From: Streptomyces sp. NBC_00425
GTDB taxonomy: Bacteria; Actinomycetota; Actinomycetes; Streptomycetales; Streptomycetaceae
Length of the DNA stretch: 64,000 nucleotides
Assembly (NCBI RefSeq): GCF_036030735.1
Contig: NZ_CP107928.1
Location: forward strand, 1,922,001 to 1,986,000
Reading direction: 5' to 3'
Shown: piece after piece, positions 9,045 to 18,424 of the stretch
Position numbering within the stretch: position 1 is the first letter of the stretch
Layout of the letters: the number at the start of each line of letters is the position of its first letter
Notes under the pieces: generated by a model
Told to the model about the DNA's origin: nothing
Seen by the model: only the letters and a program-made list of their open reading frames with translations
Databases searched by the model: none
Program-made: the position numbers and the translations under genes

Positions 9045-12000
9045 CCGCCGCGGTGACGTCGTCCGGGCCGGCCGAGGCGGGGCCGGCTCCGGTGACGGAA
9101 CGTCGGATTCCGGAACACCCCCTGCCGGAGCACCGGGTGATCGACGGTCGGACGACGGCGCGTCAGGTGCCGGTCGCCATCGTCGGGATGTCGGTGCTGC
9201 TGCCGGGGGCCGCCGGACTGGACGCGTACTGGCGCAACCTGCGCGACGGGGTCGACGCGATCGGCGAGGCGCCGGAGGGACGCTGGGACGCCGCGTTCTA
9301 CCGGCCCGGCACGGCCGCCGACCCGGCCGTCGCGGACCGGGTGTACACCCGGCGCGGCGGATTCGTGGACGGGCTCGCGCAGGTCGAGGTCACCCGGTTC
9401 GGGGTCATGCCGAACTCGGTGGCCGGGACCGAGCCCGACCAGCTCATCGCCCTGCACGTGGCCTCGGCCGCGCTGGAGGACGCGGGCGGCGCGGACCGTC
9501 TCCCCGAGCGGGGGCGCGTCGGCGTCGTCCTCGGCCGGGGCGGCTATCTCACGCCCGGCCTGGTCCGGCTCGACCAGCGGGTGCGCACCGCCGGCCAGCT
9601 CGTGCGCACCCTGGGCGAGCTGCTGCCCGATCTGACGGACGGGCAACTCGACCGGGTACGGGCCGCGTTCACCGAGCGGCTCGGCCCGGACAGTCCCGAG
9701 TCCGCGATCGGCCTGGTGCCCAACCTGGCCGCCTCCCGGATCGCCAACCGGCTCGATCTGCGCGGGCCGGCGTACACCGTGGACGCGGCCTGCGCCTCGT
9801 CGCTGGTCGCCGTGGACCAGGCGGTGGGCGAACTCGCCTCCGGCCGGTGCGACCTGATGCTCGCCGGCGGGGTGCACCACTGCCACGACATCACGCTGTG
9901 GAGCGTCTTCTCGCAGCTGCGCGCCCTCTCTCCCAGCCAGCGCATCCGCCCCTTCCACCGGGAGGCCGACGGCATCCTGATCGGCGAGGGCACGGGCGTC
10001 GTCGTCCTCAAGCGGCTGTCCGACGCCGAGCGCGACGGCGACCGGGTCTACGCCGTCATCCGGGGTACCGGGGTGGCCAGCGACGGCCGGGCGGCCGGGC
10101 TGGTCAACCCGGATCCGGGCGGTCAGGCGCTGGCCGTGCGGCAGGCGTGGCGGGCCGCCGGGCTCGATCCGGCCGCACCCGGCTCGGTGGGTCTGCTGGA
10201 GGCGCACGGCACCGCCACCCCGGCCGGCGACGGAGCCGAACTCGTCACGCTGGCCGAGGTGTTCGGCCCCGGGGACGGCGAGGCGGTCCTCGGGTCGGTC
10301 AAGTCGATGATCGGGCACACCATGCCCGCCGCCGGGGTGGCAGGCCTGGTCAAGGCCGCTCTCGCCGTGCACCACCGCACGCTGCTGCCGACGCTGCACT
10401 GCGACGACCCCCACCCGGCGCTGGCCCGCACCCGGTTCCGCACCCTGGACAAGGCCGCCGACTGGGAGACCACGGCCGACCAGCCCGTGCGGCGGGCCGC
10501 CGTCAACGCCTTCGGGTTCGGCGGGATCAACGCGCACGTGGTGCTGGAGGAGGCGCCCGCCGCCCGCGGGCCGCGCGCCGCGACGACGCCCCGCGCGGTC
10601 CTGGACGTCGCCGAACCCGAGCGCGTCCTGCTGCTCGCCGCCGGCTCCCCCGCTCGGCTCGCGGCCCTCCTGGACGGGGCCGACGACACCGTGCGGGCCG
10701 CCGGCCTGGACCCCTCCCGGCCGCACCCGGACGCCGGAGTGACCCGACTCGGCATCGTCGAGCCGACCGCCAGACGGCTCGCGCTGGCCCGCCGGGCCGT
10801 CGCCAAGGAGCGTGCCTGGCACGGCCGCAGCGACGTCTGGTTCCGGCCGACCCCGCTGCTGGGCGCCGGCCGGGGCCGGCTCGCGTTCCTGTTCCCCGGG
10901 CTGGAGGGCGACTTCACCCCGCAGGTCGACGACGTGGCGGCGCACTTCGCCCTGCCCGTCCCGGCCGTCGACGGCGACCGGACCGGCGACGTGGGCCGGC
11001 ACGGCTTCGGCGTCGTCGCCGTCGGCCGCCTCCTCGACGCCGCGCTGCGCCGCAGCGGGATCGTGCCGGACGCGGTCGCCGGGCACAGCGTCGGCGAGTG
11101 GACGGCGATGGCGGCGGCCGGACTGTACGCCGGGGAGGAGGTCGACGCCTTCATGGCGGAGTTCGACCCGGACACCGTCGCGGTCCCCGGACTGGCCTTC
11201 GGCGCGATCGGCGCGTCGGCGGAGCGTGTGCGGGCCGCCCTGCGCGACGAGGGCGGAGCACGGGAGGGTCTGGTGCTGTCCCACGACAACGCGCCCGGCC
11301 AGTCCATGGTGTGCGGTCCGCAGGCGGCGGTGGAGGACTTCGTGCGGGCGTTCCGCGCCCGGGGCGTGCTCAGCCAGGTGCTGCCGTTCCGGTCGGGCTT
11401 CCACACGCCGATGCTGAAGCCGCACATCGGCCCGATCGAGGCGGCGGCCGGCCGGTTCCGGCTGCATCCTCCGCACACCCCGCTCTGGTCGGGGACGACC
11501 GCCGCTCCGTTCCCCGCGGACGAGCACGGCGTTCGGTCCCTGTTCGTGCGGCATCTGCTGGAGCCCGTCCGCTTCCGGCAGCTCGCCGAGGCCCTGCACG
11601 CGGCCGGTCACACCGCGTTCGTGCAGGTCGGACCCGGTCAGCTCGGCTCCCTCGTCGGCGACACCCTGGGCGGACGCGACCACCTGGTGATCGCCGCCAA
11701 CTCACCCCACCGCACGGGCCTCGCCCAGCTGCGCCGGGTCGCCACCGCGCTGTGGGCGGCCGGGGCCGCGGTGGCGCCCCTCCTGCCGCCGTCCTCGTCC
11801 GCCGCCGGGACGACGGACGCGCGCCGGCGCCCCCCGACACAGCTGGATCTGGGCGGCGCCCTGGTCTCGCTCGCGCCGCAGCGCCTCGCCGAGCTGAGGG
11901 ACGAACTGCGGGCCGGGCTGCGAGGCGAGGGGCGGGACGACGTGCAAACCGTGCCTCGCGCCCACCCCGGCGCGGACCCCGCCCGCACGGACCCCGCCCG

Positions 12001-13762
12001 CACGGACCCCGCCGCCCCGGCTCCGGCCCCCACGGCCGCCCCCGGCGGTCCGTCGCCGCTGGACGCCCTCGTCGCACGCTCCCCGATCGCCGCCGAACTG
12101 AGCGCCCTGCTCCGCGACACGGCGGACACCGCCGCCGCCCTGATGAGCACGCACGCCGCGGCGCCCGTGCCACACCGCCCGGTCGCGCCCGGACGCACGA
12201 CCGTCCGCGTCTCCACCGAGTCCATGCCCTACCTCCTGGACCACTGCTTCTTCCCGCAGCGCCCCGGCTGGCCGGACCTCGCCGACCGCTGGCCGGTCGT
12301 CCCGGCCACGACGATCGTGCAGCACGTCATGGACGCGGCGGCGGACGCCGCACGGGCCGCGGACGCCGGCCGGGCGCTGCCGGTCGCCGTGCACGGGGCA
12401 CGCTTCGAGGAATGGCTCACCGCCGCCCCCGCCGTCGACGTGCCGGTCACCCTCACGCCCGCGGGCGTGGACCGGCTCACCGTCTCCTTCGGCCCACGGG
12501 CCCGGGCCACCGTGGAACTCGCCGGGACCTACCCCGCACCGCCCGCCCCCTGGGCCGCCCTCCCCGCGCCCGAACGCACCCCCGACCACACCGCCGCCCA
12601 GCTCTACGACGAGCGCTGGATGTTCCACGGACCGGCGTTCCGCGGCGTCACCGAACTCACCGCGATCGGCGACCGCCATGTGCGCGGGGTCATCACCACC
12701 CCGGCCGCGCCCGGTGCGCTGCTGGACAACGTCGGCCAGATCCTCGGCTACTGGATCATGGCGACCCGTTCCGAGCGGACCGTGGTGTTCCCGGTCGGCA
12801 TGCGGGAGATGCGTTTCCACGGGCCGCATCCGGCGCCCGGGACACGGGTGGGATGCCTGGTGCGGATCACCTCGCTCACCGACGCGTTCCTCGAGGCCGA
12901 CGTCCAGCTGACGGTGGACGGCACGGTCTGGGCGGAGCTGCGCGGCTGGCAGGACCGCCGCTTCGACAACGACCCCGGCACCCGGCCCGTCGAGCGGTTC
13001 CCCGAGCGCCACACCCTGTCCGAGACCCGCCCGGGCGGCTGGCAGCTGCTGCACGAGCGATGGCCGGACCTGGCCTCCCGCGAACTGATCATGCGCAACT
13101 CGCTGGGCGGCCAGGAGCGTGCGCAGTACGCGGAACACGCGCCGCGCGGACGGCGGCAGTGGCTGCTGGGCCGGATCGCGGCCAAGGACGCGGTACGGCG
13201 GTGGCTCTGGGACCACGGCGAGGGCCCGGTGTTCCCGGCGGAACTGCGGGTGCGCAACGACGCGGCCGGCCTCCCGTACGTCACCGGCGAGCACGGCCGC
13301 ACCCTGCCGCCGCTGGACGTCTCACTGGCCCACTGCGCGGAGGCGGGCGTGGCGATCGTCCGCCCGCACCGGCCCGGCCCCGGGCCGGGGATCGACATCG
13401 AGGAGGTCGTCGAGCGCACCCCGCAGACCCTCGCCACCGCCCTGGGCCCGGACGAACTGGCCCTGCTGGACGCCCTGTCCGCCGCCGGCGGCGACTCCGA
13501 GGCCCTGTGGTTCACCCGCTTCTGGGTGGCCAAGGAGGCCGTCGCGAAGGCGGAGGGCACCGGATTCGGCGGCAGACCAAGGGACTTCAGGGTGCTCGAC
13601 GCGACGCCGGCCGGCGACCGGCTGACCGTCGCGGGCCGCCTGGAACGCGCCTACACCGTGCACTGCGCACCGGCCGCCAACCCTCCCCGGCTGCCGCGCC
13701 GCGCGTACGCGGTGGCATGGACGACGGGACCCTCGACCGAGAAGGAGTACGACACCCCATGA
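9041..13762 (+). CDS. Second lipid-synthase subunit: KS-AT-like-DH-phosphopantetheinyl transferase
   Basis: A 1573-residue protein starting at a GTG that overlaps the upstream stop. The N-terminal KS carries the full triad (Cys251 in DAACASS, His389, His426). A divergent acyltransferase follows (FLFPGLEG, then GHSVGEW with Ser683), comparable to PfaB. Residues about 1050-1290 are a PKS-type double-hotdog dehydratase: His1068 (LLDHCFF) with an unusually long loop before the proline, then FHGPAFRG, and Asp1229 (ALLDNVGQ). The last ~230 residues are an Sfp-type phosphopantetheinyl transferase (GIDIEE with Asp1452; WVAKEAVAK with Lys1498/Glu1499). It therefore merges functions of PfaC, PfaB and PfaE. 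It has no ACP of its own, so it must act on the ACP of the first synthase or the free ACP encoded next. The PPTase could activate both. Confidence 0.87.
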   Translation: MTAAVTSSGPAEAGPAPVTERRIPEHPLPEHRVIDGRTTARQVPVAIVGMSVLLPGAAGLDAYWRNLRDGVDAIGEAPEGRWDAAFYRPGTAADPAVADRVYTRRGGFVDGLAQVEVTRFGVMPNSVAGTEPDQLIALHVASAALEDAGGADRLPERGRVGVVLGRGGYLTPGLVRLDQRVRTAGQLVRTLGELLPDLTDGQLDRVRAAFTERLGPDSPESAIGLVPNLAASRIANRLDLRGPAYTVDAACASSLVAVDQAVGELASGRCDLMLAGGVHHCHDITLWSVFSQLRALSPSQRIRPFHREADGILIGEGTGVVVLKRLSDAERDGDRVYAVIRGTGVASDGRAAGLVNPDPGGQALAVRQAWRAAGLDPAAPGSVGLLEAHGTATPAGDGAELVTLAEVFGPGDGEAVLGSVKSMIGHTMPAAGVAGLVKAALAVHHRTLLPTLHCDDPHPALARTRFRTLDKAADWETTADQPVRRAAVNAFGFGGINAHVVLEEAPAARGPRAATTPRAVLDVAEPERVLLLAAGSPARLAALLDGADDTVRAAGLDPSRPHPDAGVTRLGIVEPTARRLALARRAVAKERAWHGRSDVWFRPTPLLGAGRGRLAFLFPGLEGDFTPQVDDVAAHFALPVPAVDGDRTGDVGRHGFGVVAVGRLLDAALRRSGIVPDAVAGHSVGEWTAMAAAGLYAGEEVDAFMAEFDPDTVAVPGLAFGAIGASAERVRAALRDEGGAREGLVLSHDNAPGQSMVCGPQAAVEDFVRAFRARGVLSQVLPFRSGFHTPMLKPHIGPIEAAAGRFRLHPPHTPLWSGTTAAPFPADEHGVRSLFVRHLLEPVRFRQLAEALHAAGHTAFVQVGPGQLGSLVGDTLGGRDHLVIAANSPHRTGLAQLRRVATALWAAGAAVAPLLPPSSSAAGTTDARRRPPTQLDLGGALVSLAPQRLAELRDELRAGLRGEGRDDVQTVPRAHPGADPARTDPARTDPAAPAPAPTAAPGGPSPLDALVARSPIAAELSALLRDTADTAAALMSTHAAAPVPHRPVAPGRTTVRVSTESMPYLLDHCFFPQRPGWPDLADRWPVVPATTIVQHVMDAAADAARAADAGRALPVAVHGARFEEWLTAAPAVDVPVTLTPAGVDRLTVSFGPRARATVELAGTYPAPPAPWAALPAPERTPDHTAAQLYDERWMFHGPAFRGVTELTAIGDRHVRGVITTPAAPGALLDNVGQILGYWIMATRSERTVVFPVGMREMRFHGPHPAPGTRVGCLVRITSLTDAFLEADVQLTVDGTVWAELRGWQDRRFDNDPGTRPVERFPERHTLSETRPGGWQLLHERWPDLASRELIMRNSLGGQERAQYAEHAPRGRRQWLLGRIAAKDAVRRWLWDHGEGPVFPAELRVRNDAAGLPYVTGEHGRTLPPLDVSLAHCAEAGVAIVRPHRPGPGPGIDIEEVVERTPQTLATALGPDELALLDALSAAGGDSEALWFTRFWVAKEAVAKAEGTGFGGRPRDFRVLDATPAGDRLTVAGRLERAYTVHCAPAANPPRLPRRAYAVAWTTGPSTEKEYDTP

Positions 13763-14088
13763 CATCCCCCACCCCCCACTCCCCCGTCACGGCCGAGGAG
13801 GAGTCCGTCCTCGCCGACCTCACGGGGATGCTCGCGCGGCTCCTGGAGGACGAGTACGGCCTCGACGACGTCGAGATCGGCATGCACACCACCTTCAACC
13901 GCGACCTGGAGCTGGAGAGCATCGACCTGGTCACCCTCGCCGGACTGCTCCAGGAGCGGTACGGCGACCGGGTCAACTTCGCCGAGTTCCTGGCCGGCAT
14001 GGAGTTCGACGAGATCATCGAACTCACCGTGGGACGGCTCGTCGAGTACGTCGTGACGAGTCTGAAGGCCGCGGCGGAGGCGGGCTGA
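13759..14088 (+). CDS. Discrete acyl carrier protein
   Basis: A 109-residue acidic carrier protein. The phosphopantetheine attachment serine is Ser54 in LELESIDLV; the surrounding helix pattern (DEYGLDDVEIG before, LLQERYG after) is typical of ACPs. The start codon overlaps the stop of the synthase upstream (ATGA), so it is translated in step with it. It is likely loaded by the PPTase domain encoded just upstream and may hand the finished chain to the hydrolase or the tailoring enzymes, or feed a starter unit. Its C-terminal extension of about 20 residues is longer than in FAS ACPs. Confidence 0.9.
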   Translation: MTSPTPHSPVTAEEESVLADLTGMLARLLEDEYGLDDVEIGMHTTFNRDLELESIDLVTLAGLLQERYGDRVNFAEFLAGMEFDEIIELTVGRLVEYVVTSLKAAAEAG

Positions 14089-14091
14089 GCC

Positions 14092-14907
14092 ATGGCGATG
14101 GTCGACACCGGCGCCGTCCGGTTGCACGTACAGCGGCTCGGCCCGAGGGAGGGCCGGCCGCCCACCGCCACCGTGGTGCTGGTGCACGGTCTGCTCACCG
14201 ACAGTCTGGCCAGTTACTACTTCACCGTGGCCCCCGCGTTCGCGGCCGCGGGCCTCGACGTCGTCATGTACGACCTGCGCGGCCACGGTCGCAGCGCACG
14301 CCCCGCCGAGGGCTACACGCTGGACCACAACGTGGACGACCTCGAGGCACTGCTCGACCGGCTGGGGGTGACCGGTCCGGTGCACCTGGTCGGCAACTCC
14401 TACGGAGGCACGATCGCGTTCGGCTACGCGGCCCGGCACCCCGGGCGGGCTGCGAGCGTGACCCTCGTCGAGTCCGAACCGGCCACCGCCGCCTGGGCGG
14501 TGAAGCTCGGCGGCATCCTGGACCGGGTCGTGACCCAGCTCGCCCACAACGAGCCCGACGCGATCGCCTGGATCAGCGCCCACCGCGGACACAACACGGC
14601 ACGCCTGGCCAAGGGCGCGGCCCGGCTCGCCCGCGACACCACCCTCGGCCGGGACATCCCGGCCAGCCGGGTGCTGACGGAGGAGCGCATCGCGGCGGTG
14701 CGCTGCCCGGTGCTCGCCGTCTACGGCGGCGACTCCGACCTCGCCGCACTGGCGCCGTGGCTGGAGTCGGTGCTGCCGGACTGCCGGACCGTGGTGATCC
14801 CGGGACATGAGCACTCGGTGCTCGTGGAGGCGTCGGGCGCCGTCGGCGGGCACGTGCTGTCCCTCGTCGAGGAGACCGGACGGACCGCGGCGAAGGCCGC
14901 CGGATGA
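14092..14907 (+). CDS. Alpha/beta-fold hydrolase, possible chain-release esterase
   Basis: A 271-residue alpha/beta hydrolase with the oxyanion-side HG motif (VLVHGLLTD), nucleophile elbow GNSYGG (Ser103), an acid in YGGDSDL and a histidine in PGHEHSV. No signal peptide or membrane segment is present, so it is cytoplasmic. It begins 3 bp after the ACP gene and overlaps the glycosyltransferase start, which places it inside the lipid operon. The megasynthases lack a thioesterase domain, so hydrolytic or transesterifying release of the acyl chain is a reasonable role. Proofreading of misloaded ACP is an alternative. The family alone does not fix the substrate. Confidence 0.82.
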   Translation: MAMVDTGAVRLHVQRLGPREGRPPTATVVLVHGLLTDSLASYYFTVAPAFAAAGLDVVMYDLRGHGRSARPAEGYTLDHNVDDLEALLDRLGVTGPVHLVGNSYGGTIAFGYAARHPGRAASVTLVESEPATAAWAVKLGGILDRVVTQLAHNEPDAIAWISAHRGHNTARLAKGAARLARDTTLGRDIPASRVLTEERIAAVRCPVLAVYGGDSDLAALAPWLESVLPDCRTVVIPGHEHSVLVEASGAVGGHVLSLVEETGRTAAKAAG

Positions 14908-16097
14908 GCCGGTTCCTGTTCGTCGTCCCCCCGCTGGTCGGGCACGTCAACCCGACGGTCGGCGTGGCCGCCGAGCTCGCCGCACGCGGCCACCGGGTGG
15001 CCTGGGTCTGTCCCGACCCGGAGCTGGTCGCCAGGCTGGCGGGGCGCCGGGCGGGCCCGGTCTTCGCCTGCGGCGGGGCCCCCGGGGGTGAGCGGCCCGC
15101 CGACCTGCGCGGGCCGGAGGCGCTGAAGTTCCTGTGGGAGTGGTACCTGCTGCCGCTGGCCGAGGCGATGGCGCCGGGGGTGCGGGCGGCCGTCGAGACG
15201 TTCCGGCCCGATGTCGTCGTCGCCGACCAGCAGGCCTTCGCCGGCGCGCTCGTCGCCGAACGGCTGGGCCTGCCCTGGGCGACCTCGGCGACCACGTCCG
15301 CCGAGTTCACCGACCCGCTGGCCGGGCTGCCCAAGGTGCGCCAGTGGCTGGACGGGCGGCTGACGGCGCTGCGGGCGGCCGTGGGCGACCCCGCCGGAGC
15401 CGGCGACCCCCGGTTCTCCCCGCATCTCGTTCTGGCCTTCAGCACGCCGGAGTTGGCGGGCGCAGCGCCCGGCGTCCCCGGAAGCGGCGGAAGCGGCGGA
15501 AGCGTCTGCTGGGTCGGCCCGTCCGTCTCGGCCCGGCCGTCGGCCGCCGGTTTCCCCTGGGAGTGGCTCGACGCGGGACGCGCCACCGTGCTGGTCACGC
15601 TGGGCACCGCGAACGCCGACGTCGGCGGCCGGTTCCTCGACGTGTGCCGGAGCGCGCTGCGGGAGCGGGCCGACCGCATGCAGGGGGTGATCGTCGACCC
15701 CGGCGGCACCCAGGCGGCGCGGGAGCCGGACAAGGACGTGCTGATCGTGCCGTCCGTGCCGCAACTCGCGCTGCTGGAAAGGGGAGTCGGCGCGGTGGTC
15801 TGCCACGCGGGGCACAACACCGTGTGCGAGTCGCTGTGGCACGGGATCCCGCTCGTCGTGGCCCCCATCCGCGACGACCAGCCGGTGGTGGCCGGGCAGG
15901 TCGTGGACGCGGGGGCCGGTGTGCGGGTGCGCTTCGGCCGGGTCACCGCACAGCGGTTCGGCGCGGCGCTCGACTCCGTGCTGGACGACCCCGGTCACCG
16001 CGCGGCGGCCGTCCGGATCCGCACCGCGTTCCGCGCCGCGGGCGGCGCATCCGCCGCGGCGGCCCGACTCGACGAACTGGCACGGGAGTTGCGATGA
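14904..16097 (+). CDS. GT1-family glycosyltransferase (MGT/UGT type)
   Basis: A 397-residue GT-B glycosyltransferase. The N-terminal acceptor half begins FLFVVPPLVGHVNP with the His commonly used as catalytic base in this family; the C-terminal half has the donor-binding signature around HAGHNTVCESLWHGIP followed by a DDQ stretch. This pattern belongs to GT1 macrolide/lipid glycosyltransferases that use UDP- or dTDP-sugars. It overlaps the preceding hydrolase (ATGA) and the following methyltransferase (ATGA). In this context it most plausibly glycosylates a hydroxyl on the lipid made by the two synthases, giving a glycolipid. Sugar identity cannot be read from the sequence, and no sugar-biosynthesis genes lie in the operon. 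Confidence 0.88.
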   Translation: MSRFLFVVPPLVGHVNPTVGVAAELAARGHRVAWVCPDPELVARLAGRRAGPVFACGGAPGGERPADLRGPEALKFLWEWYLLPLAEAMAPGVRAAVETFRPDVVVADQQAFAGALVAERLGLPWATSATTSAEFTDPLAGLPKVRQWLDGRLTALRAAVGDPAGAGDPRFSPHLVLAFSTPELAGAAPGVPGSGGSGGSVCWVGPSVSARPSAAGFPWEWLDAGRATVLVTLGTANADVGGRFLDVCRSALRERADRMQGVIVDPGGTQAAREPDKDVLIVPSVPQLALLERGVGAVVCHAGHNTVCESLWHGIPLVVAPIRDDQPVVAGQVVDAGAGVRVRFGRVTAQRFGAALDSVLDDPGHRAAAVRIRTAFRAAGGASAAAARLDELARELR

Positions 16098-17188
16098 CCG
16101 ATCAGACCACGTCCGGCACGCCGGCCGAGCCCGTCAGGTCCGCCGAGCGGATCGCCGGGCTGCGGCCCGCCTACCAGGCGGACCTCGCCGCCGGGCTGGA
16201 GCACTTCTTCGAGCCCCGCCGCACCGACTGTCCCTGGTGCGGCGCCCGGGAGCTGACCACCCGCCTGCGCACCACCGACCTGCTCCAGCACAAGCCCGGA
16301 CGGTTCGTGCTGGACCGCTGTGAGCGCTGCGGACACACCTTCCAGAACCCCCGGCTCAGCCCGCAGGGACTGGAGTTCTACTACCGGGACTTCTACGACG
16401 GACTGGGCGAGAAGAAGCTCGGCGACACCTTCGGCGGCCGGACGAAGATGTACCGGGGACGGGCCGAGTCGATGCTGCCGCACGACCCCGCGCCGAAGAC
16501 CTGGCTGGACGTCGGCACCGGGCACGGTCACTTCTGCGCCGCCGCCCGGGAGGTGCTGCCCGGCACGGTGTTCGACGGGCTCGACTTCACCGACGGCGTC
16601 GAACTCGCCGAGCGGGAGGGCCGGGTGGAGCACGGCTACCGCGGTGACTTCCCGCACCTCGCGTCCGAACTCGCCGCCCGTTACGACGTGGTGAGCATGT
16701 TCCACTACCTGGAGCACAGCACCGATCCCGACCGTGAGCTGCGCGCCGCCCGGGAGACGGTCCGGCCCGGCGGGCACCTGCTGATCGAGGTGCCGGACCC
16801 CGAGAGCCGCTACGCGCGGATGCTGGGCCGCTGGTGGCTGCCCTGGCTCCAGCCGCAGCACCTGCACCTCGTGCCGGTGGCCAATCTCCGGGAGCGGCTC
16901 ACGAGCCTGGGCTTCACGGTGGTGGCGGAGCAGCACGCGGAGCCGCACGACCCGGTCGACCTGCTGGCCGGCGTCTGGCTCGCGCTGGACCACGCGGCGC
17001 CGCGCGACGACGCGCCCTGGCTGCCCCGACCGCCGGGCGCGCTGCGCCGCACGCTGCGCGGGACGCTGCTGGTCGCCGGCATCCCGGCGCTGGTCGTGGC
17101 CACCTTGCTGGACCGGTTCGCGGTGCGGCCGCTGTCGCACCGGCTCGGCGTGTCCAACGCCTACCGGCTGGTGGCTCGCCGCGACTGA
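16094..17188 (+). CDS. Class I SAM-dependent methyltransferase with N-terminal zinc ribbon
   Basis: A 364-residue protein that starts inside the stop of the glycosyltransferase gene. A CPWC...CERC zinc ribbon lies near residues 45-80, followed by a Rossmann methyltransferase core with motif I WLDVGTGHGHFC, an acidic DFTDG, and MFHYLEH. This architecture is common in enzymes that act on sugars or nucleotide-bound/lipid-bound glycans. A hydrophobic segment near residue 320 (GTLLVAGIPALVVATLL) could sit in or on the membrane, compatible with a lipid substrate. It is the last gene of the operon; O-methylation of the glycolipid head group is the simplest reading. Confidence 0.85.
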   Translation: MTDQTTSGTPAEPVRSAERIAGLRPAYQADLAAGLEHFFEPRRTDCPWCGARELTTRLRTTDLLQHKPGRFVLDRCERCGHTFQNPRLSPQGLEFYYRDFYDGLGEKKLGDTFGGRTKMYRGRAESMLPHDPAPKTWLDVGTGHGHFCAAAREVLPGTVFDGLDFTDGVELAEREGRVEHGYRGDFPHLASELAARYDVVSMFHYLEHSTDPDRELRAARETVRPGGHLLIEVPDPESRYARMLGRWWLPWLQPQHLHLVPVANLRERLTSLGFTVVAEQHAEPHDPVDLLAGVWLALDHAAPRDDAPWLPRPPGALRRTLRGTLLVAGIPALVVATLLDRFAVRPLSHRLGVSNAYRLVARRD

Positions 17189-17315
17189 CCGGCCGGACCG
17201 GCGGGCGGACAGGCGGGCGGACGTACGGACCGACGGTGGGGCAGGGCTGTGCGGTAGGGGCGCGACGTGTTAGCTTCACCCCGTCCATCAACAGGTTTCC
17301 TGATGATGACGTGAC

Positions 17316-18281
17316 ATGCACGACGAACGGATCAACATGTCCTTCCTCGCCAGGCCGTCGGTGGCCGCTCTCGCCGCGCGCACGATGCAGCGCCTCACCG
17401 CACTCGCAGGCCGCCGCGCGAGCGGACCCGGATCGACGGCCGACCGGCTCGCCCGGCTGCCCGAATACCCCCGCGATACGCGGGAGTCGACCGTGCCGAC
17501 CTCGGTCGCACCGGCTCCGGTCACCGTGTACGCGCCCCCGGCGGGAACACCGGATCCGCCCGTTCACGTCAACTTCCACGGCGGCGGGTACGTCATGTCG
17601 ATGCCGGAGATCGACGACGCCCTGTGCCGTCTGCTCGCCGCCGAGGCGGGGGTGGTCGTGGTCAACGTGAAGTACGCGGTGGCACCGCAGTTCCCCTTCC
17701 CCGGTCCGCCCCGGCAGGCCTACGAGGTCGTGCGCTGGGTCGCGGAACACGGCGCCGCACACGGGTGGGACGGCACACGGCTCACGGTGGGCGGCCAGAG
17801 CGCCGGCGGCGGTCTCGCGGCGGCCGTCGCCCGCCGGGCCCTGGAGGAGGGCGGCCCCTCGATCGCGCTCCAGGTGCTGCACTACCCCCCGCTGGACCTC
17901 GCCACCGGCGCCAGGGACAAGCGGGCCGCCATCGCCCGGCCGATACTGCGGCCCTGGATGGCGGACGTCTTCGACTCGTCGTACGTCCCGGACCCGGCCC
18001 TGCGCGCCGACCGGCTGGTCTCGCCCGCCCACCCGTCCGACACCGCCGACCTCGCGGGCATCGCCCCGGCCCTGGTGATCACGGCGGCGCACGACCTGCT
18101 GCGGGCCGAGGGCGTGCGGTACGCGGAGCGTCTGGCGGGGGCCGGCGCGCTCGTGGAGCATCACGACGTGCCGGGCGTCGACCACGGCTACGACGGCGAC
18201 GAGAAGAACGAGGAGAGAACCCGCGCCTCCTACGCGCTGATCGCCCGCCACGTACGGCAGGCCACGTCACCCGTCGCCTGA
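17316..18281 (+). CDS. Hormone-sensitive-lipase-type esterase
   Basis: A 321-residue alpha/beta hydrolase of the HSL (GDSAG) family. The oxyanion motif HGGGY begins at residue 88, the nucleophile is Ser162 in GQSAGG, and the catalytic acid and base follow in AAHDLL and GVDHGY. No signal peptide is evident. It is separated from the lipid operon by 127 bp containing a TAGCTT box (17271-17276), so it may have its own promoter. An internal ATG at 17337 is an alternative start. Whether it serves the lipid cluster is unclear; the family handles short acyl esters and is widespread. Confidence 0.85.
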   Translation: MHDERINMSFLARPSVAALAARTMQRLTALAGRRASGPGSTADRLARLPEYPRDTRESTVPTSVAPAPVTVYAPPAGTPDPPVHVNFHGGGYVMSMPEIDDALCRLLAAEAGVVVVNVKYAVAPQFPFPGPPRQAYEVVRWVAEHGAAHGWDGTRLTVGGQSAGGGLAAAVARRALEEGGPSIALQVLHYPPLDLATGARDKRAAIARPILRPWMADVFDSSYVPDPALRADRLVSPAHPSDTADLAGIAPALVITAAHDLLRAEGVRYAERLAGAGALVEHHDVPGVDHGYDGDEKNEERTRASYALIARHVRQATSPVA

Positions 18282-18299
18282 GCGACCCGGGCGCGCGAG

Positions 18300-18356
18300 G
18301 CCGCGTCCGCCGCCCGCCGTCCGCCGCCCGCCGCCCGCCGCCCGCCGCCCGCCGCA
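18300..18356. repeat. Low-complexity CCGCCCG tandem tract
   Basis: The 7-bp unit CCGCCCG (with CCGTCCG variants) is repeated about seven times between the stop of the esterase and the stop of the convergent hydrolase. It is a GC-only slippage tract in non-coding DNA. Confidence 0.85.
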
Positions 18357-18424
18357 CATCATCGGCGACCGAGACCGCGAAAGCCCCGATCCCGGTCCCC
18401 GGCCCTGGCCCCGGTCCCGGCCTC

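Noticed and set aside
9023..11683. Long antisense frame over the second megasynthase
   Set aside because: No conserved motif; the sense strand holds complete KS, AT and DH motifs.
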